The notes under the pieces are model-generated. The model was not told the origin of the DNA, did not search any database, and worked only from the letters and a program-made list of their open reading frames with translations. Source: JANXMY01 sp965246745 (GTDB taxonomy: Bacteria > Armatimonadota > Armatimonadia > Armatimonadales > Capsulimonadaceae). From it: DNA of 64,000 bases. Shown here in pieces: positions 49,380 through 58,182 of the stretch. Numbering within the stretch: the first letter of the stretch is position 1; every line of letters begins with the position of its first letter. Location of the stretch: positions 1-64,000 of the forward strand of contig OZ251980.1 of the NCBI GenBank assembly GCA_965246745.1, read 5' to 3'. Both the position numbers and the translations under genes were made by a program.

Positions 49380-51167
49380 CTAGCGCCCGCCGAGGGCGCG
49401 GGTAAGCTGGGCCAGCGATGTTTGGTAATCAAACTGGGCGTTTAAAAGATTGGAGCGGGCCTGAGCAAGCTGGGCCTGAGCGTTGACCACGTCCAAAATC
49501 GTGCCGATGCCGTTTTGGTAGCGGACATTCGCCAAGCGGTACGCTTCGGCGGCCTGCTGCGCCCCGAGTCCCGCCGAAGCGGCCCGCGTTTGGGCGTCGT
49601 TGATATTCGAGAGCGCCTGCCGGACTTCAATCGCGACATTTTCCTGAAGCTGGCCCTGAGTGATTTCCTGCGAGCGCTCGTCGGATTGGGCTTCCTTGAT
49701 TTTCGCCCGCGACGTTCCGCCGTCATACAGCGGGATACCCAAAACCGCCGAAAGGCTGGCGGTGGAATGCGAGCCGGACGCGACATAACCGTTGTAGTTG
49801 CCCGCGCCGACAAGGCTCAAGGAGGGCAGCAGGCCGGCCCCGGCCAGCTTCACCAGGCGCTTGGCGATCAAAACGTTGTTGCTCGCCTGCCGCAGCTCGG
49901 GGCGGCGGGCGAAGGCGGTCTGCGTCAAGGCATTTTTGTCGAACGTCTGGGTCAGCGGCGGCAGAGCCGGGGCGGCCAGCGCGACCGGCGCGTCGGGGTC
50001 CAGCCCGAGCAGGTTGTTTAAGTTGACTTGGGCGAGCGTGAGCGTGTTCTGCGCCGACGACAGCACTTGGCGGGCGTTGGACAGGGTTGTCTGGGCGGTC
50101 AGCAGGTCAAACTGGGCGGCGGCCCCGGCGGTGACCCGCGCCTGGGTGACCCGGACGCTTTCCTCGTCGGCGGCGACCTGCTGGCGGTCCACGACGACCT
50201 GCTCCTGGTCCCGCAGGACATTGAAAAACTGGTTTTTGACCGACAGCGCGGTTTCGTTCTGGACGCGCTCCAAGTCGGTGACATAAAAGTCGCGGGTGAA
50301 CCGCTCGACATCCTGCGCCGCCGGAACCAGCTTGAACAAATCAATTCCCTGTGTCACCGAGACGCGGGCGCTGTAGTTGTTGGAATGGCCGGTCGTGCCG
50401 GTGTTGAACGAGCCGTTGCCGGCCTGCTGCCCGGTGCCGGTGCCTGTCCCGGTGGTGGTCGTGTCGCGCGGCTTGACGCTGCCGGTCGCGGCCGAGTACT
50501 GCTGCATGATCGGCGGCAGGTCGCCGCCGGACACTTTCGCTGTCGGCCCCGTCGTCCCGAACGTTCCCGTTCCCGATGTCCCGGCTGTGCCGGTCCCCGA
50601 GGTGCCCGTTCCCGAAGTGCTTGTTCCCGTGCCGCTGCTTGTTCCGCCGCCGCTGAGGGTCGTGTTGGTCGGGATGGAGTTTGTGCCGGCGGCCGCCCCG
50701 GCGGAGGTCGTCGTGCCGACGGCTGTTGTTCCCGTGGAAGTCGCTCCGGCCCCGGTGGCCGTGCCGCCGCCGCCGCTCGACACCACGCCGGTCGCATTGC
50801 CGCCGCCGGTGTCGGTGATGACCGGGATAGCCCCGCCGCCGGGCAGGGTGCCGGCCGAGTTGCTGCCGCCCGCCGCCGTGCCGAAAGTCTTGTTGGATGA
50901 CAGCGTGTCTACGAGGTCCACGCGAATGGCCGGCAAACCGCCGGCGTTGGCTTCCTGGATAAGCTGCTGGGCTTTGATTGCCCGCTCGCGGGCCAGCCGG
51001 ACCGATGAGTTGCTGCCGAGGGCGATTTCCAGCACCCGGTCCAGGGTCAAAGGCTGCGCGGGCGGAGCGGGAGTCTGCGCGGCCAGCGGGGCGGGGGACA
51101 CCGCCGCAAGGCCGCCGCCGATGGTCAGCATAATCCCAGTCAGCAAAATCAAGGAAACTCGGATCAA
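49380..51167 (-). CDS. TolC-family outer-membrane efflux channel with a Gly/Thr/Ser-rich insertion
   Basis: 595 aa. Signal peptide (about 1-30), then TolC helical repeats with PELRQASNNV and the C-terminal VRYQNGIGTILDVVNAQAQL. Residues about 96-265 are a low-complexity insertion of GT, GS and GG repeats (GTSTSGTGTSGTG), placed where the first outer-membrane/extracellular loop is expected. Start is TTG 51167, overlapping the AbrB stop (TTGA). The adaptor gene starts 29 bases downstream. Confidence 0.9.
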   Translation of the reverse strand: MIRVSLILLTGIMLTIGGGLAAVSPAPLAAQTPAPPAQPLTLDRVLEIALGSNSSVRLARERAIKAQQLIQEANAGGLPAIRVDLVDTLSSNKTFGTAAGGSNSAGTLPGGGAIPVITDTGGGNATGVVSSGGGGTATGAGATSTGTTAVGTTTSAGAAAGTNSIPTNTTLSGGGTSSGTGTSTSGTGTSGTGTAGTSGTGTFGTTGPTAKVSGGDLPPIMQQYSAATGSVKPRDTTTTGTGTGTGQQAGNGSFNTGTTGHSNNYSARVSVTQGIDLFKLVPAAQDVERFTRDFYVTDLERVQNETALSVKNQFFNVLRDQEQVVVDRQQVAADEESVRVTQARVTAGAAAQFDLLTAQTTLSNARQVLSSAQNTLTLAQVNLNNLLGLDPDAPVALAAPALPPLTQTFDKNALTQTAFARRPELRQASNNVLIAKRLVKLAGAGLLPSLSLVGAGNYNGYVASGSHSTASLSAVLGIPLYDGGTSRAKIKEAQSDERSQEITQGQLQENVAIEVRQALSNINDAQTRAASAGLGAQQAAEAYRLANVRYQNGIGTILDVVNAQAQLAQARSNLLNAQFDYQTSLAQLTRALGGR

Positions 51168-51454
51168 GAGATGTCATCCTCCGTTTTTGCCGGACGCAGG
51201 CCACCCGCCGCGATTTCCTGCTCCATTTCCGACAAATCCGATAAAATCGCCGTCATAAATTCCCGCAGGGCATCAATTTTCACCAGCATCAAGCCGCGCT
51301 CGTGCGGAGCGCCCATGATAAGTATCTTGTCGCCGGTCTCGATCCCGTAGCGCTTCCGCGCTTCCACCGGAATCACGATCTGCCCGCGCTCCCCGACGGT
51401 CGCTGCGCCGTAGAAATGGTCCTTCAGCGAAAATTCTTTCGGCGGCTCAGGCAT
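51164..51454 (-). CDS. AbrB/SpoVT-type transcription regulator leading the efflux operon
   Basis: 96 aa. The swapped-hairpin AbrB fold is clear in ATVGERGQIVIPVEARKRYG and TGDKILIMG; a helical C-terminal extension with an acidic patch (SEMEQEIAAGG) follows. AbrB-type proteins bind DNA as dimers. As first gene, coupled by a TTGA overlap to the TolC gene, it probably controls its own operon, an inference. Confidence 0.88.
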   Translation of the reverse strand: MPEPPKEFSLKDHFYGAATVGERGQIVIPVEARKRYGIETGDKILIMGAPHERGLMLVKIDALREFMTAILSDLSEMEQEIAAGGLRPAKTEDDIS

Positions 51455-51499
51455 GTTTTATTGTGTCTCGCAAAAATGAAAATGGTGTGAAAATCCGGC

Positions 51500-51548
51500 G
51501 GCGGGGCATACTAATCATGTAAATCATACTGATTATACCCGCCCCGCC
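51500..51548. promoter_or_regulatory. Palindromic element between the efflux operon and cysE
   Basis: GGCGGGGC (51500-51507) pairs with GCCCCGCC (51541-51548); inside is a second dyad, TAATCA...TGATTA. It lies in the 170-base divergent region between the AbrB gene and cysE, so it is a candidate operator, for instance for the AbrB-type regulator. Confidence 0.45.
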
Positions 51549-51624
51549 TTAAAATAACAACTTTATCCGCCGCAAAGGGAACTGTCGGCCCGAGGTCCTT
51601 GTTGAAGCGGCAAAGGACAACGGC

Positions 51625-52419
51625 GTGTTTCATTACCTGCGCGAAGATATTCAAACGATTTTCACCAAAGACCCGGCAGCCCGGTCGCTTCCCGAGGTGC
51701 TGACTTATGCCGGATTTTGGGCGCTCTTTTATCACCGGATCGCCCACAGCTTTTATCGCCGAGGCTGGTTTTTTCCTGCCCGAGTGCTGTCGCAGTGGAG
51801 CCGGTTTCTCACAAACATTGAAATTCATCCGGGGGCGACTATCGGACGCCGCTTTTTTATTGACCACGGGGCCGGGGTCGTGATCGGCGAAACGGCGGTA
51901 GTCGGCGACGATGTTCTCATGTACCACCAAGTCACGCTCGGCGGGACTTCGCTGGAAAAAACCAAGCGGCACCCGACGGTCGGCAGCAATGTTCTTCTCG
52001 GCATGGGCGCGAAAGTGCTTGGCAACATCACGGTCGGCGACGGGGCGCGGATCGGGGCCAACGCGGTCGTGACGCGGGACGTTCCCCCGAATACCAGCGT
52101 CGTCGGCGTCCCCGGCCGTATTTTGGTGCAGGATGGGCAGCATATCTCCGAGCGGTCCACACAGCAGGTCATGGACCAGGCGCTCGGCAATGCCGATCCG
52201 ATGGGCGAGATTATCCGCCGTTCGCTGAAAGAAATCGAAGATTTGAAGTGCCGGCTGGAAGTGATGGAAGAAGAGCAGCACCCCGACCGCATTCTGCGTG
52301 CGCTGGATACCGTGTGGGACAAGCTCCCCGAAAAGCCGCTGCTGGCGCAGTTCGACGAGATGTGCGCTCAGTCGTGGCAGCCCTGCCCCGACGAAAACAT
52401 CTCCGGCGGCGGAATTTAA
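51625..52419 (+). CDS. cysE: Serine O-acetyltransferase
   Basis: 264 aa. Left-handed beta-helix hexapeptide repeats (IHPGATIGRRFFIDHGAGVV, VIGETAVVGDDVLMYHQVTLGG) are characteristic of CysE; the catalytic His lies in DHGAG. It makes O-acetylserine for cysteine synthesis. The start is GTG 51625, with AAAGGA 7 bases upstream. The C-terminal about 80 residues are a longer helical tail than in short CysE forms. ldcA follows after 3 bases. Confidence 0.93.
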   Translation: MFHYLREDIQTIFTKDPAARSLPEVLTYAGFWALFYHRIAHSFYRRGWFFPARVLSQWSRFLTNIEIHPGATIGRRFFIDHGAGVVIGETAVVGDDVLMYHQVTLGGTSLEKTKRHPTVGSNVLLGMGAKVLGNITVGDGARIGANAVVTRDVPPNTSVVGVPGRILVQDGQHISERSTQQVMDQALGNADPMGEIIRRSLKEIEDLKCRLEVMEEEQHPDRILRALDTVWDKLPEKPLLAQFDEMCAQSWQPCPDENISGGGI

Positions 52420-52422
52420 CCC

Positions 52423-53331
52423 GTGCGCCTCCCGAAAGCCCTGCCGCCCGGCGGCACCCTCGGCCTCGTGAACCCGTCGTCGCCCGTCGAACCTGCGCTT
52501 TTGGACGCCGGGATCGCCGCGCTTCAGCTGCGCGGCTTCCAAATCGCCGAAGCCACGCATACCCGCGCCCGCGTGGGCCACCACGCGGGAACTCCCGAAG
52601 TTCGCGCCGCCGAATTTACCCAATTTTACGCCGACCCTGAAATCAATGTTCTTTGGTGCGCTCGCGGCGGGTCGTCGGCCTGCCGCTTGTGGCCGTTTTT
52701 GGATTGGGAGTTTTTGGCCTCGCTGCCGCCGAAGATGGTCATCGGCTATTCAGATACGACCTCGCTGCTTCTTCCCCTCACACAGCAAGTCGGCACGGTC
52801 GCCCTGCATGGGCCATTGGTGTTCGAGCTGGGCACGCTTGCTCCGGCGCTGCTGGACTGGCAGCTTCGGCTGTTGCAGTCACCTGAACCTGCCGGACTTG
52901 TGCCCGGACACGCCGCCGAGACTTTGGTTCCGGGCCGGGCCGAAGGCCCGCTGTGCGGCGGCTGCTTGTCGCTGGCGGCGGCGACGCTTGGGACGCCGTA
53001 TCAGCTTGAAACCGCCGGGAAGCTGCTGCTCATCGAAGACATCGGCGAAGCGCCGTATCGAATCGAGCGTTACCTGGCGCAGATGGCCGCCGCCGGACTG
53101 CTCGAAGCCGCTGCGGGCTTTGTGGTCGGGCAGGCCACTGACGCCGATGACCGCGAAACCGTTCCGATGCGGCAGATTTGGTTTGACCTGCTTGCGCCCT
53201 ACCGAAAGCCCGCTGTAACCGGCTTTCCTTTCGGCCATGTGCCTGAAAACTACGCCCTGCCCCTCGGCGTCCGTGCGGCGCTCGACGCCGACGCTCAAAC
53301 GCTGACGCTGATGGAAGCGGCAGTCCGATGA
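52423..53331 (+). CDS. ldcA: LD-carboxypeptidase (S66 family)
   Basis: 302 aa. The nucleophile Ser110 lies in MVIGYSDTTSLLL, the catalytic Glu in LLLIEDIGEAP and His in FPFGHVPEN. The enzyme trims the terminal D-Ala from murein tetrapeptides in recycling, or acts on related peptides. GTG 52423 follows cysE by 3 bases. Its stop overlaps the next ATG (ATGA). Confidence 0.92.
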   Translation: MRLPKALPPGGTLGLVNPSSPVEPALLDAGIAALQLRGFQIAEATHTRARVGHHAGTPEVRAAEFTQFYADPEINVLWCARGGSSACRLWPFLDWEFLASLPPKMVIGYSDTTSLLLPLTQQVGTVALHGPLVFELGTLAPALLDWQLRLLQSPEPAGLVPGHAAETLVPGRAEGPLCGGCLSLAAATLGTPYQLETAGKLLLIEDIGEAPYRIERYLAQMAAAGLLEAAAGFVVGQATDADDRETVPMRQIWFDLLAPYRKPAVTGFPFGHVPENYALPLGVRAALDADAQTLTLMEAAVR

Positions 53332-53903
53332 GCGGACTGGGCAATTTGGACCGTATGGCGCTTGCGGTGACGAAAGTTCGCGAGCGGCTGGTGCGTGCCG
53401 CTGCCGCCCTGGAGGCCGCCGAGATTGCCTACGCCGTGGCCGGCGGCAATGCGGTTATGCTTTGGGTGGAGGCATTCGGCGATGGCGGCGAGCGTAACAC
53501 GCCGAACGTGGACCTGCTGATTGAACGCGCCGATCTTGCGGCGGCGACTGCGGCCCTGGCAGCCGCTGGCTTTGTTCCTGCGGCTCCCCGCGAGGATTTG
53601 TTTCTGGACGGGCCAAGCGGCAGCCCGCGAACACGCCTGCGGCTGATCTTTGCCGATGAAAAAGTCGGGGAAACCGATCTAATGCCGAACCCCGGCTGTC
53701 GGGACGCGGCTCGCTTGGGGACGTTCGCTGTTTTGCCGCTGGCAGCCCTGGTGCAGACCAAGCTGGTGGCGCATAGGATTGTGGATCGCGTTCACCTGTG
53801 TGACCTCCTTGACATCGGCCTGATAGACGCGTCCTGGACGCGGCGTTATCCCCCGGCGCTGGCCGAGCGCTTGCAGTCGCTGATTGACGACCCAAACGGT
53901 TAG
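53328..53903 (+). CDS. Nucleotidyltransferase-fold protein (AbiEii/DUF6036-like)
   Basis: 191 aa. YAVAGGNAVMLW followed by NTPNVDLLIERADL resembles the polymerase-beta GG...D-x-D motif of AbiEii-like nucleotidyltransferases, though the motif reads NVDLL with a single clear Asp. A C-terminal helical part follows. It begins in a 4-base overlap with ldcA. Similar stand-alone proteins are often of unknown function; a toxin role is possible but no antitoxin is adjacent. Confidence 0.6.
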   Translation: MSGLGNLDRMALAVTKVRERLVRAAAALEAAEIAYAVAGGNAVMLWVEAFGDGGERNTPNVDLLIERADLAAATAALAAAGFVPAAPREDLFLDGPSGSPRTRLRLIFADEKVGETDLMPNPGCRDAARLGTFAVLPLAALVQTKLVAHRIVDRVHLCDLLDIGLIDASWTRRYPPALAERLQSLIDDPNG

Positions 53904-53926
53904 GTGATTTTGCCGGCAAAATATGG

Positions 53927-53932
53927 CATAAT
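53927..53932 (+). promoter_or_regulatory. -10 element of the Cys/Met-rich exported protein gene
   Basis: CATAAT lies 9 bases before ATG 53942, predicting a leader of about 3 bases. Confidence 0.35.
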
Positions 53933-53941
53933 CTCTGCGAA

Positions 53942-54364
53942 ATGACTTCCGGCACATATTATCGGCTTCGGCGGCTGTCCTGCCTGCTGGCCCTCGTTTG
54001 GGCGCTGCTGCCGCTGGGGAGCGCCGCGCCCTGCGTCCGCGCCCTGCCGAAAGCGCAGCCTGCCGCAGCACCTTCCCTCCGCCAAGCGGCCCCGCGCTGC
54101 CCGATGTGCGCGATGGGAACGCCGATGCCGGGGATGAGCTGCTGCCGCAGCCACGGATCGCAGCCGTCCTGCCGCTGCGGCATTCAGCCGTCGCCGAAGC
54201 CGGACGCCGTTCTTGCCGCGCTGGTGTGGTCCCCGCACGCGGTTCTGCCCGCCCCGGTCTCTGTCCTGCCGCCCCGCTATTTTGCCTGCGTTTATCCTGC
54301 CGTCTCGGCGCGTCTGATGACGCTCGCGCGTTCCCCGCTTCCCCGCCCGCCGCGTTTCCTGTGA
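53942..54364 (+). CDS. Exported Cys/Met-rich small protein
   Basis: 140 aa. A signal-like hydrophobic N-terminus (about 11-28), then CPMCAMGTPMPGMSCCRSHG and SCRCG, i.e. seven or more cysteines among Met, His and Pro, and a second hydrophobic stretch near 90-115. The Cys/Met cluster resembles metal-binding (copper-type) motifs. It precedes the pseudopilin gene by 43 bases. No family recognised. Confidence 0.6.
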   Translation: MTSGTYYRLRRLSCLLALVWALLPLGSAAPCVRALPKAQPAAAPSLRQAAPRCPMCAMGTPMPGMSCCRSHGSQPSCRCGIQPSPKPDAVLAALVWSPHAVLPAPVSVLPPRYFACVYPAVSARLMTLARSPLPRPPRFL

Positions 54365-54407
54365 CTGCTTCCCATCATTTAGTCAGCATTCAGTCACAGG
54401 AGAACCC

Positions 54408-55184
54408 ATGAAACGCACCCAACGAGTCAGCGCCTTTACGCTGATTGAGCTTCTTGTCGTCATCGCCATTGTGGCGATTCTTGCCGCGATTTTATTTCCC
54501 GTCTTTCAGAAAGTCCGCGAAAACGCCCGCCGGACTTCGTGCTTGTCCAACCAAAAGCAGATCGGCCTCGCGCTGACCCAGTATGTGCAGGACAGCGACG
54601 AAAAGTTTCCGCAGGAGCACCCCGCCGTCGGGAACCCGGCGGTGGACGACGATAACGGCCAGGACGAGGCCGACGATTACGGCTCGCCGTTCCAAAAGAT
54701 CATGCCGTATATCGCCGGCGGCAGCGACCCGAGCGGCAGCCTGAAGCAGCAGTTGTTTGTCTGCCCGGACGACCCCGACCCGCACGGCAAAACCATCGGC
54801 ACCGCGCCGAACACCTGCGACGCGCTGGCGTCTACCCCTGCGCCCGGCATCACGTCGTACCTAGTCAACGCGTATTTTCTGTTCGGGGCGACGCTGGCCC
54901 AGGTCCAGTCGCCGTCGCAGACGATTTATGTCGCGGAGCGCGACGCCAAGTTCTGCGACGTGCATATCCATCCCTGGCTCGGCGAGATTTACCCCGGCGC
55001 ACCGCCGACGGCCATTGCCGCCTGCGTCCCGAACCCCAACGGCATGTACGCCCCGGCGTCGGAGCGCCACACCGACGGCGCAAACTACGGCTTCGCCGAC
55101 GGCCACGCCAAATGGGAGCGCTACGCCGTAACAATTCAGCCGACCGCCGACCAGCCGTGCTTCGGCCAGTACCAGGCGTTTTAA
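54408..55184 (+). CDS. Type II pseudopilin-like protein, DUF1559 type with H-X9-DG motif
   Basis: 258 aa. The class III prepilin leader is RVSAFTLIELLVVIAIVAIL with Glu at +5 of the mature start. The C-terminal signature RHTDGANYGFADGHAKW matches the H-X9-DG motif common in Planctomycetes, Verrucomicrobia and Armatimonadetes. CAGGAG lies before ATG 54408. Such proteins are exported by a type II/IV pilin system; function is unknown. Confidence 0.92.
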   Translation: MKRTQRVSAFTLIELLVVIAIVAILAAILFPVFQKVRENARRTSCLSNQKQIGLALTQYVQDSDEKFPQEHPAVGNPAVDDDNGQDEADDYGSPFQKIMPYIAGGSDPSGSLKQQLFVCPDDPDPHGKTIGTAPNTCDALASTPAPGITSYLVNAYFLFGATLAQVQSPSQTIYVAERDAKFCDVHIHPWLGEIYPGAPPTAIAACVPNPNGMYAPASERHTDGANYGFADGHAKWERYAVTIQPTADQPCFGQYQAF

Positions 55185-55210
55185 CACCGCTTACAGAAAA
55201 GAGAAACTCA

Positions 55211-55741
55211 GTGATTCAAAAGACAAATGCGCCCGGCGGCTCGGGGAGCAAGCCGATCAGCCGGCGCGAGGCGGGCCGGGTTTTGGGCCGAACCGGCCTG
55301 GCGCTGGCCGCCGGCGCGGCGCTTGCGCCGGCTGCCGAGGCGGCACCGCCGAAGCCGCAGAATATCGTTGTCCACCTCAGCAGCTCGGAAGGGGAACACG
55401 CGCTGCATTCCGCGTTTATGGGGATCGGACTGGCCGGGGCGCTGCGCCGGATGGGCGCGGATGTGACGCTGATGCTGGACTCCAGCGGCCCCAACCTCGC
55501 CAAGCAGGCGTGGAGTTCGAAGCGCCTGCCGGCCGCATCGGCGATGCCGTCCATGCCCTCGCTCAGTCTCGGAGAGGCGCTGACGCAGCTCGCTCAGGCC
55601 GGCGGCCGCATTCGGCTGTGTCCGCACTGCTCCCGCGTCTGCGGCGTCGAGCCGGGCGAGACGGTCCCCGGCGCACAGCTTGCGGCGGAAGGAGAGCTTG
55701 CGGCGATTGTGTTCCGCGCCGACAAAATTCTTGACTATTAG
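55211..55741 (+). CDS. Exported DsrE-family protein
   Basis: 176 aa. A Tat-like signal (SRREAGRVLGRTGLALAAGAA) precedes a DsrE/DsrF-like alpha/beta domain with NIVVHLSSSEGEHALHSAFM and a conserved Cys pair in LCPHCSRVCGV. Members take part in sulfur relay or peroxide metabolism. The start is GTG 55211, with a weak ribosome site. It is 26 bases downstream of the pseudopilin gene. Confidence 0.78.
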   Translation: MIQKTNAPGGSGSKPISRREAGRVLGRTGLALAAGAALAPAAEAAPPKPQNIVVHLSSSEGEHALHSAFMGIGLAGALRRMGADVTLMLDSSGPNLAKQAWSSKRLPAASAMPSMPSLSLGEALTQLAQAGGRIRLCPHCSRVCGVEPGETVPGAQLAAEGELAAIVFRADKILDY

Positions 55742-55766
55742 CCCAAACCTCCGCCGAAAAAAACAG

Positions 55767-55795
55767 CGCCCCGCCGAGAAATCGGCGGGGCGTTT
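55767..55795 (+). terminator. Intrinsic terminator after the DsrE-like gene
   Basis: An 11-bp perfect stem (CGCCCCGCCGA with TCGGCGGGGCG) around GAAA, followed by TTTC. It closes the three-gene run 53942-55741. Confidence 0.75.
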
Positions 55796-55956
55796 CGGCG
55801 ATGACCGATAATTGGAGCGCCTTAAATCAGGAACCCGCAGTGCGAATCCTTTCTTCGCTGTCACCGGCACAAGTCATAATCCCGCGCGGGTGCGAAGCGA
55901 ACACTCTCCATCCGGTCAAGAACCCAGGTCAGCAGCGTCAGCCGGGCAGGACCTGA

Positions 55957-56940
55957 TTACTTGTTCAGCACCCAGTGATGCCGCTGGAAGGGCGGCCCAG
56001 CCGGATCGTTCGGGCAGTTATCGGGCGTAAACAGGCCGGGTCGCTGCTTGGAAGAATAAGTCTCGCCGCAGTTTTCACACTTCCAGTCCTGCACTACAAT
56101 TCCGTGGCTTTTGTCGTAAGCGTCCGCTTCGCGGTCAAGCCGGTCCTGCTTTGCCCGGTTTGCCGCGCTTACCTTTGCAGCGCGGTCAGCGCGGACGCTG
56201 TCATCTTGGAACTTGGCGAGAAGCTGAGGCGGCGCCGGCATCCTGTAGACCTTGTCGTTGCCTGGGTCACCGCTGTATTCTTTGTAGCCAAACGCAAATG
56301 TGCCGTTGGTGCCGTAGGCGAAGATGCCGTCAGTCTCGTCTCCAAATATCTGCGTCAGGCCGGAAGACACGGCGACTTTGCAGACTTCCCAAAGTTTCAT
56401 TCCGTTGCCTTCATGCTGAGTGGCGTTGCGGAGCACCGCGAATTGTGCATTGACAGACGCCGGTATCGCCGGCAGACTGGTGGCGTGCATGCTGCCTGTC
56501 GGCCCAACAAGGCAGGCGCTGGTGTAGGAATAGGGTTTGGACGGGTCTGCGCCCGGCTTGCAGCTTACAACCAGCAGCCGAAAGCCCTTCGGCGCGATCT
56601 TGCGGAGCGACGCCGTGATTTGCTTTTCGACACTTGTGGAGCTGGGACCAGTGTAATTCGCGACATCTAAGGCATTTTGAGTCGAACGGTCCGTGCTGTC
56701 TGTGCTTGGCGTGCTGTCTGTGCTTGGCGTGCTGCTGTCCTTGTTGTTCTTACTCGGCTCCTTACGCCCGCCTGTGGCTTTGTCAGCCTCATCTTTGGCT
56801 TTGTTGACGGTTTCATTGGCCTTGTCCAAAATGTCGCCGATCCCCTGCGCCTTAGCGCTCGGCACAGCGCAGGAGCCGAGGAAAACAAGCGCGGCAGCAG
56901 GCAGCACTGCGGTCATCATCTTGATAAAGGATGTTTTCAT
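55957..56940 (-). CDS. Lipoprotein of unknown function with a zinc-ribbon-like C-terminus
   Basis: 327 aa. Signal with lipobox FLGSC (lipidated Cys about residue 24), an Ala/Lys/Asp-rich linker with two copies of an 18-bp duplication (STPSTD repeat), an unidentified domain (about 95-250) and a C-terminal WKCENCGETYSSKQRPG with CxxC plus a distant Cys. AGGA is upstream of ATG 56940. No family recognised. Confidence 0.6.
   Translation of the reverse strand: MKTSFIKMMTAVLPAAALVFLGSCAVPSAKAQGIGDILDKANETVNKAKDEADKATGGRKEPSKNNKDSSTPSTDSTPSTDSTDRSTQNALDVANYTGPSSTSVEKQITASLRKIAPKGFRLLVVSCKPGADPSKPYSYTSACLVGPTGSMHATSLPAIPASVNAQFAVLRNATQHEGNGMKLWEVCKVAVSSGLTQIFGDETDGIFAYGTNGTFAFGYKEYSGDPGNDKVYRMPAPPQLLAKFQDDSVRADRAAKVSAANRAKQDRLDREADAYDKSHGIVVQDWKCENCGETYSSKQRPGLFTPDNCPNDPAGPPFQRHHWVLNK
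56693..56728. repeat. 18-bp tandem repeat in the lipoprotein gene
   Basis: Two perfect copies of GTGCTGTCTGTGCTTGGC (56693-56710, 56711-56728), encoding repeated STPSTD in the linker. Confidence 0.95.
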
Positions 56941-57103
56941 TGTTTGTGTTTTCCTGGTTCTTTCTGAGAAATGCTTTCTAGTATTCTTCTCGGTGTCGAA
57001 GACCGTCACTAAAGCGGCAGAAGAAAAGATAGAAATCAGGCCGCGCAAGCTGCCATCATATTCTCCCGTAAGCCGCTGCGGTTGAAACTAACGTAATTGG
57101 AAC

Positions 57104-58090
57104 TTAGTTTTTGGCCCAAAACATTTCGCCCGGCTTTTCGGCGATGACCGACGCTTTCAAGGTTTCCATGGCTTTATAAAGGCCCTCGCGGGTGGACATC
57201 AGGCTGTCTTCGTGCTCAATCGAAAGCACGTCGTCGTAGCCGATCATGCGGAGATTGGAAACGAAGTCGCGCCACCAGGTCAGCGCATGGCCGTAGCCGA
57301 CGGCTCGAAAAGTCCACGCGCGGCCCAGCACGTCGCCGTAGGATTTGGTATCGAGCGTGCCGTTGATGCTTGCATTGTATGGGTCAATGCGCGTGTCTTT
57401 GGCGTGGACATGGAACACCGCGCCGGCCGCGCCGAGCACGCGCACGGCCTGGATCGGGTCAATGCCCTGCCACCAAAAGTGGGACGGGTCGAAGTTTGCG
57501 CCGATCTGCGGGCCGGCGGCATCGCGCAGGCGCAGCAGGGTCTCGGGGTTGTAGACCAAAAATCCGGGGTGCGCTTCAATCGCAAACTTGACTTTGTGAT
57601 CTTTGAGAAACTTGTTCTGCCTGCGCCAGTGGGGAATGGCGACTTTTTTCCACTGGTAATCGAGAATGTCCCGGTACTCGTCGGGCCAGGCGCACGTCAC
57701 CCAGTTCGGGTATTTGGCGCGGGAATTGTCGCCGGGGCAGCCGGAAAAGCCGTTGACGACTTCAAGCTCCAGCGCTTCGGCCAGCAGCACGGCATTCGTA
57801 AAAGCGGCGTGGTGATCGTCGGCAACCGCTTTGTCGGGATGGAGCGGGTTGCCGTGGACCGACAGCGAGTCCAGTGTCAGCTTCCGGCTTTCAATCGCCC
57901 GGCGCAGTTTTTTCCGCGCCCCGCCGTCTTTGATCAAAGTCTCGACCCCGCCGAAGTCGTCCAAATGGCGGGAGCCGGGGTACGCGCCTGCGCCCAGCTC
58001 GACCGCCTCTATGCCGGCTTCGGCGATCAAGTCCAGGGCTTCTTCCAGCGGCTTGTCATGGAACAGCGCGGTAAAAATGCCGATCTTCAT
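57104..58090 (-). CDS. Sugar phosphate isomerase/epimerase (IolE-like TIM barrel)
   Basis: 328 aa. MKIGIFTALFHDKPLEEALD at the start, VKFAIEAHPGFLVYNPET, QIGANFDPSHFWWQG and DVLSIEHEDSL carry the expected Glu/His/Asp metal ligands of the xylose isomerase-like TIM barrel. Typical substrates are sugars or inososes; not identified here. GAGAGG lies upstream of ATG 58090. It stands alone. Confidence 0.85.
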   Translation of the reverse strand: MKIGIFTALFHDKPLEEALDLIAEAGIEAVELGAGAYPGSRHLDDFGGVETLIKDGGARKKLRRAIESRKLTLDSLSVHGNPLHPDKAVADDHHAAFTNAVLLAEALELEVVNGFSGCPGDNSRAKYPNWVTCAWPDEYRDILDYQWKKVAIPHWRRQNKFLKDHKVKFAIEAHPGFLVYNPETLLRLRDAAGPQIGANFDPSHFWWQGIDPIQAVRVLGAAGAVFHVHAKDTRIDPYNASINGTLDTKSYGDVLGRAWTFRAVGYGHALTWWRDFVSNLRMIGYDDVLSIEHEDSLMSTREGLYKAMETLKASVIAEKPGEMFWAKN

Positions 58091-58182
58091 TGAATAATCC
58101 TCTCGCGTCGGGTCCGAAGTGTGATAGTGGGAGTGTTCGCCGCCGCGCCGCCGTTTTCCTGCTGCCGTGCAGGGGGAGGAAC

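Noticed and set aside
51549..51624. T-box or other riboswitch in the cysE leader
   Set aside because: No T-box AGGGUGGNACCGCG motif and no SAM or cysteine-related consensus is visible.
51511..52623. A 370-codon minus-strand frame opposite cysE
   Set aside because: Antisense to CysE with its clear hexapeptide repeats; no motif of its own.
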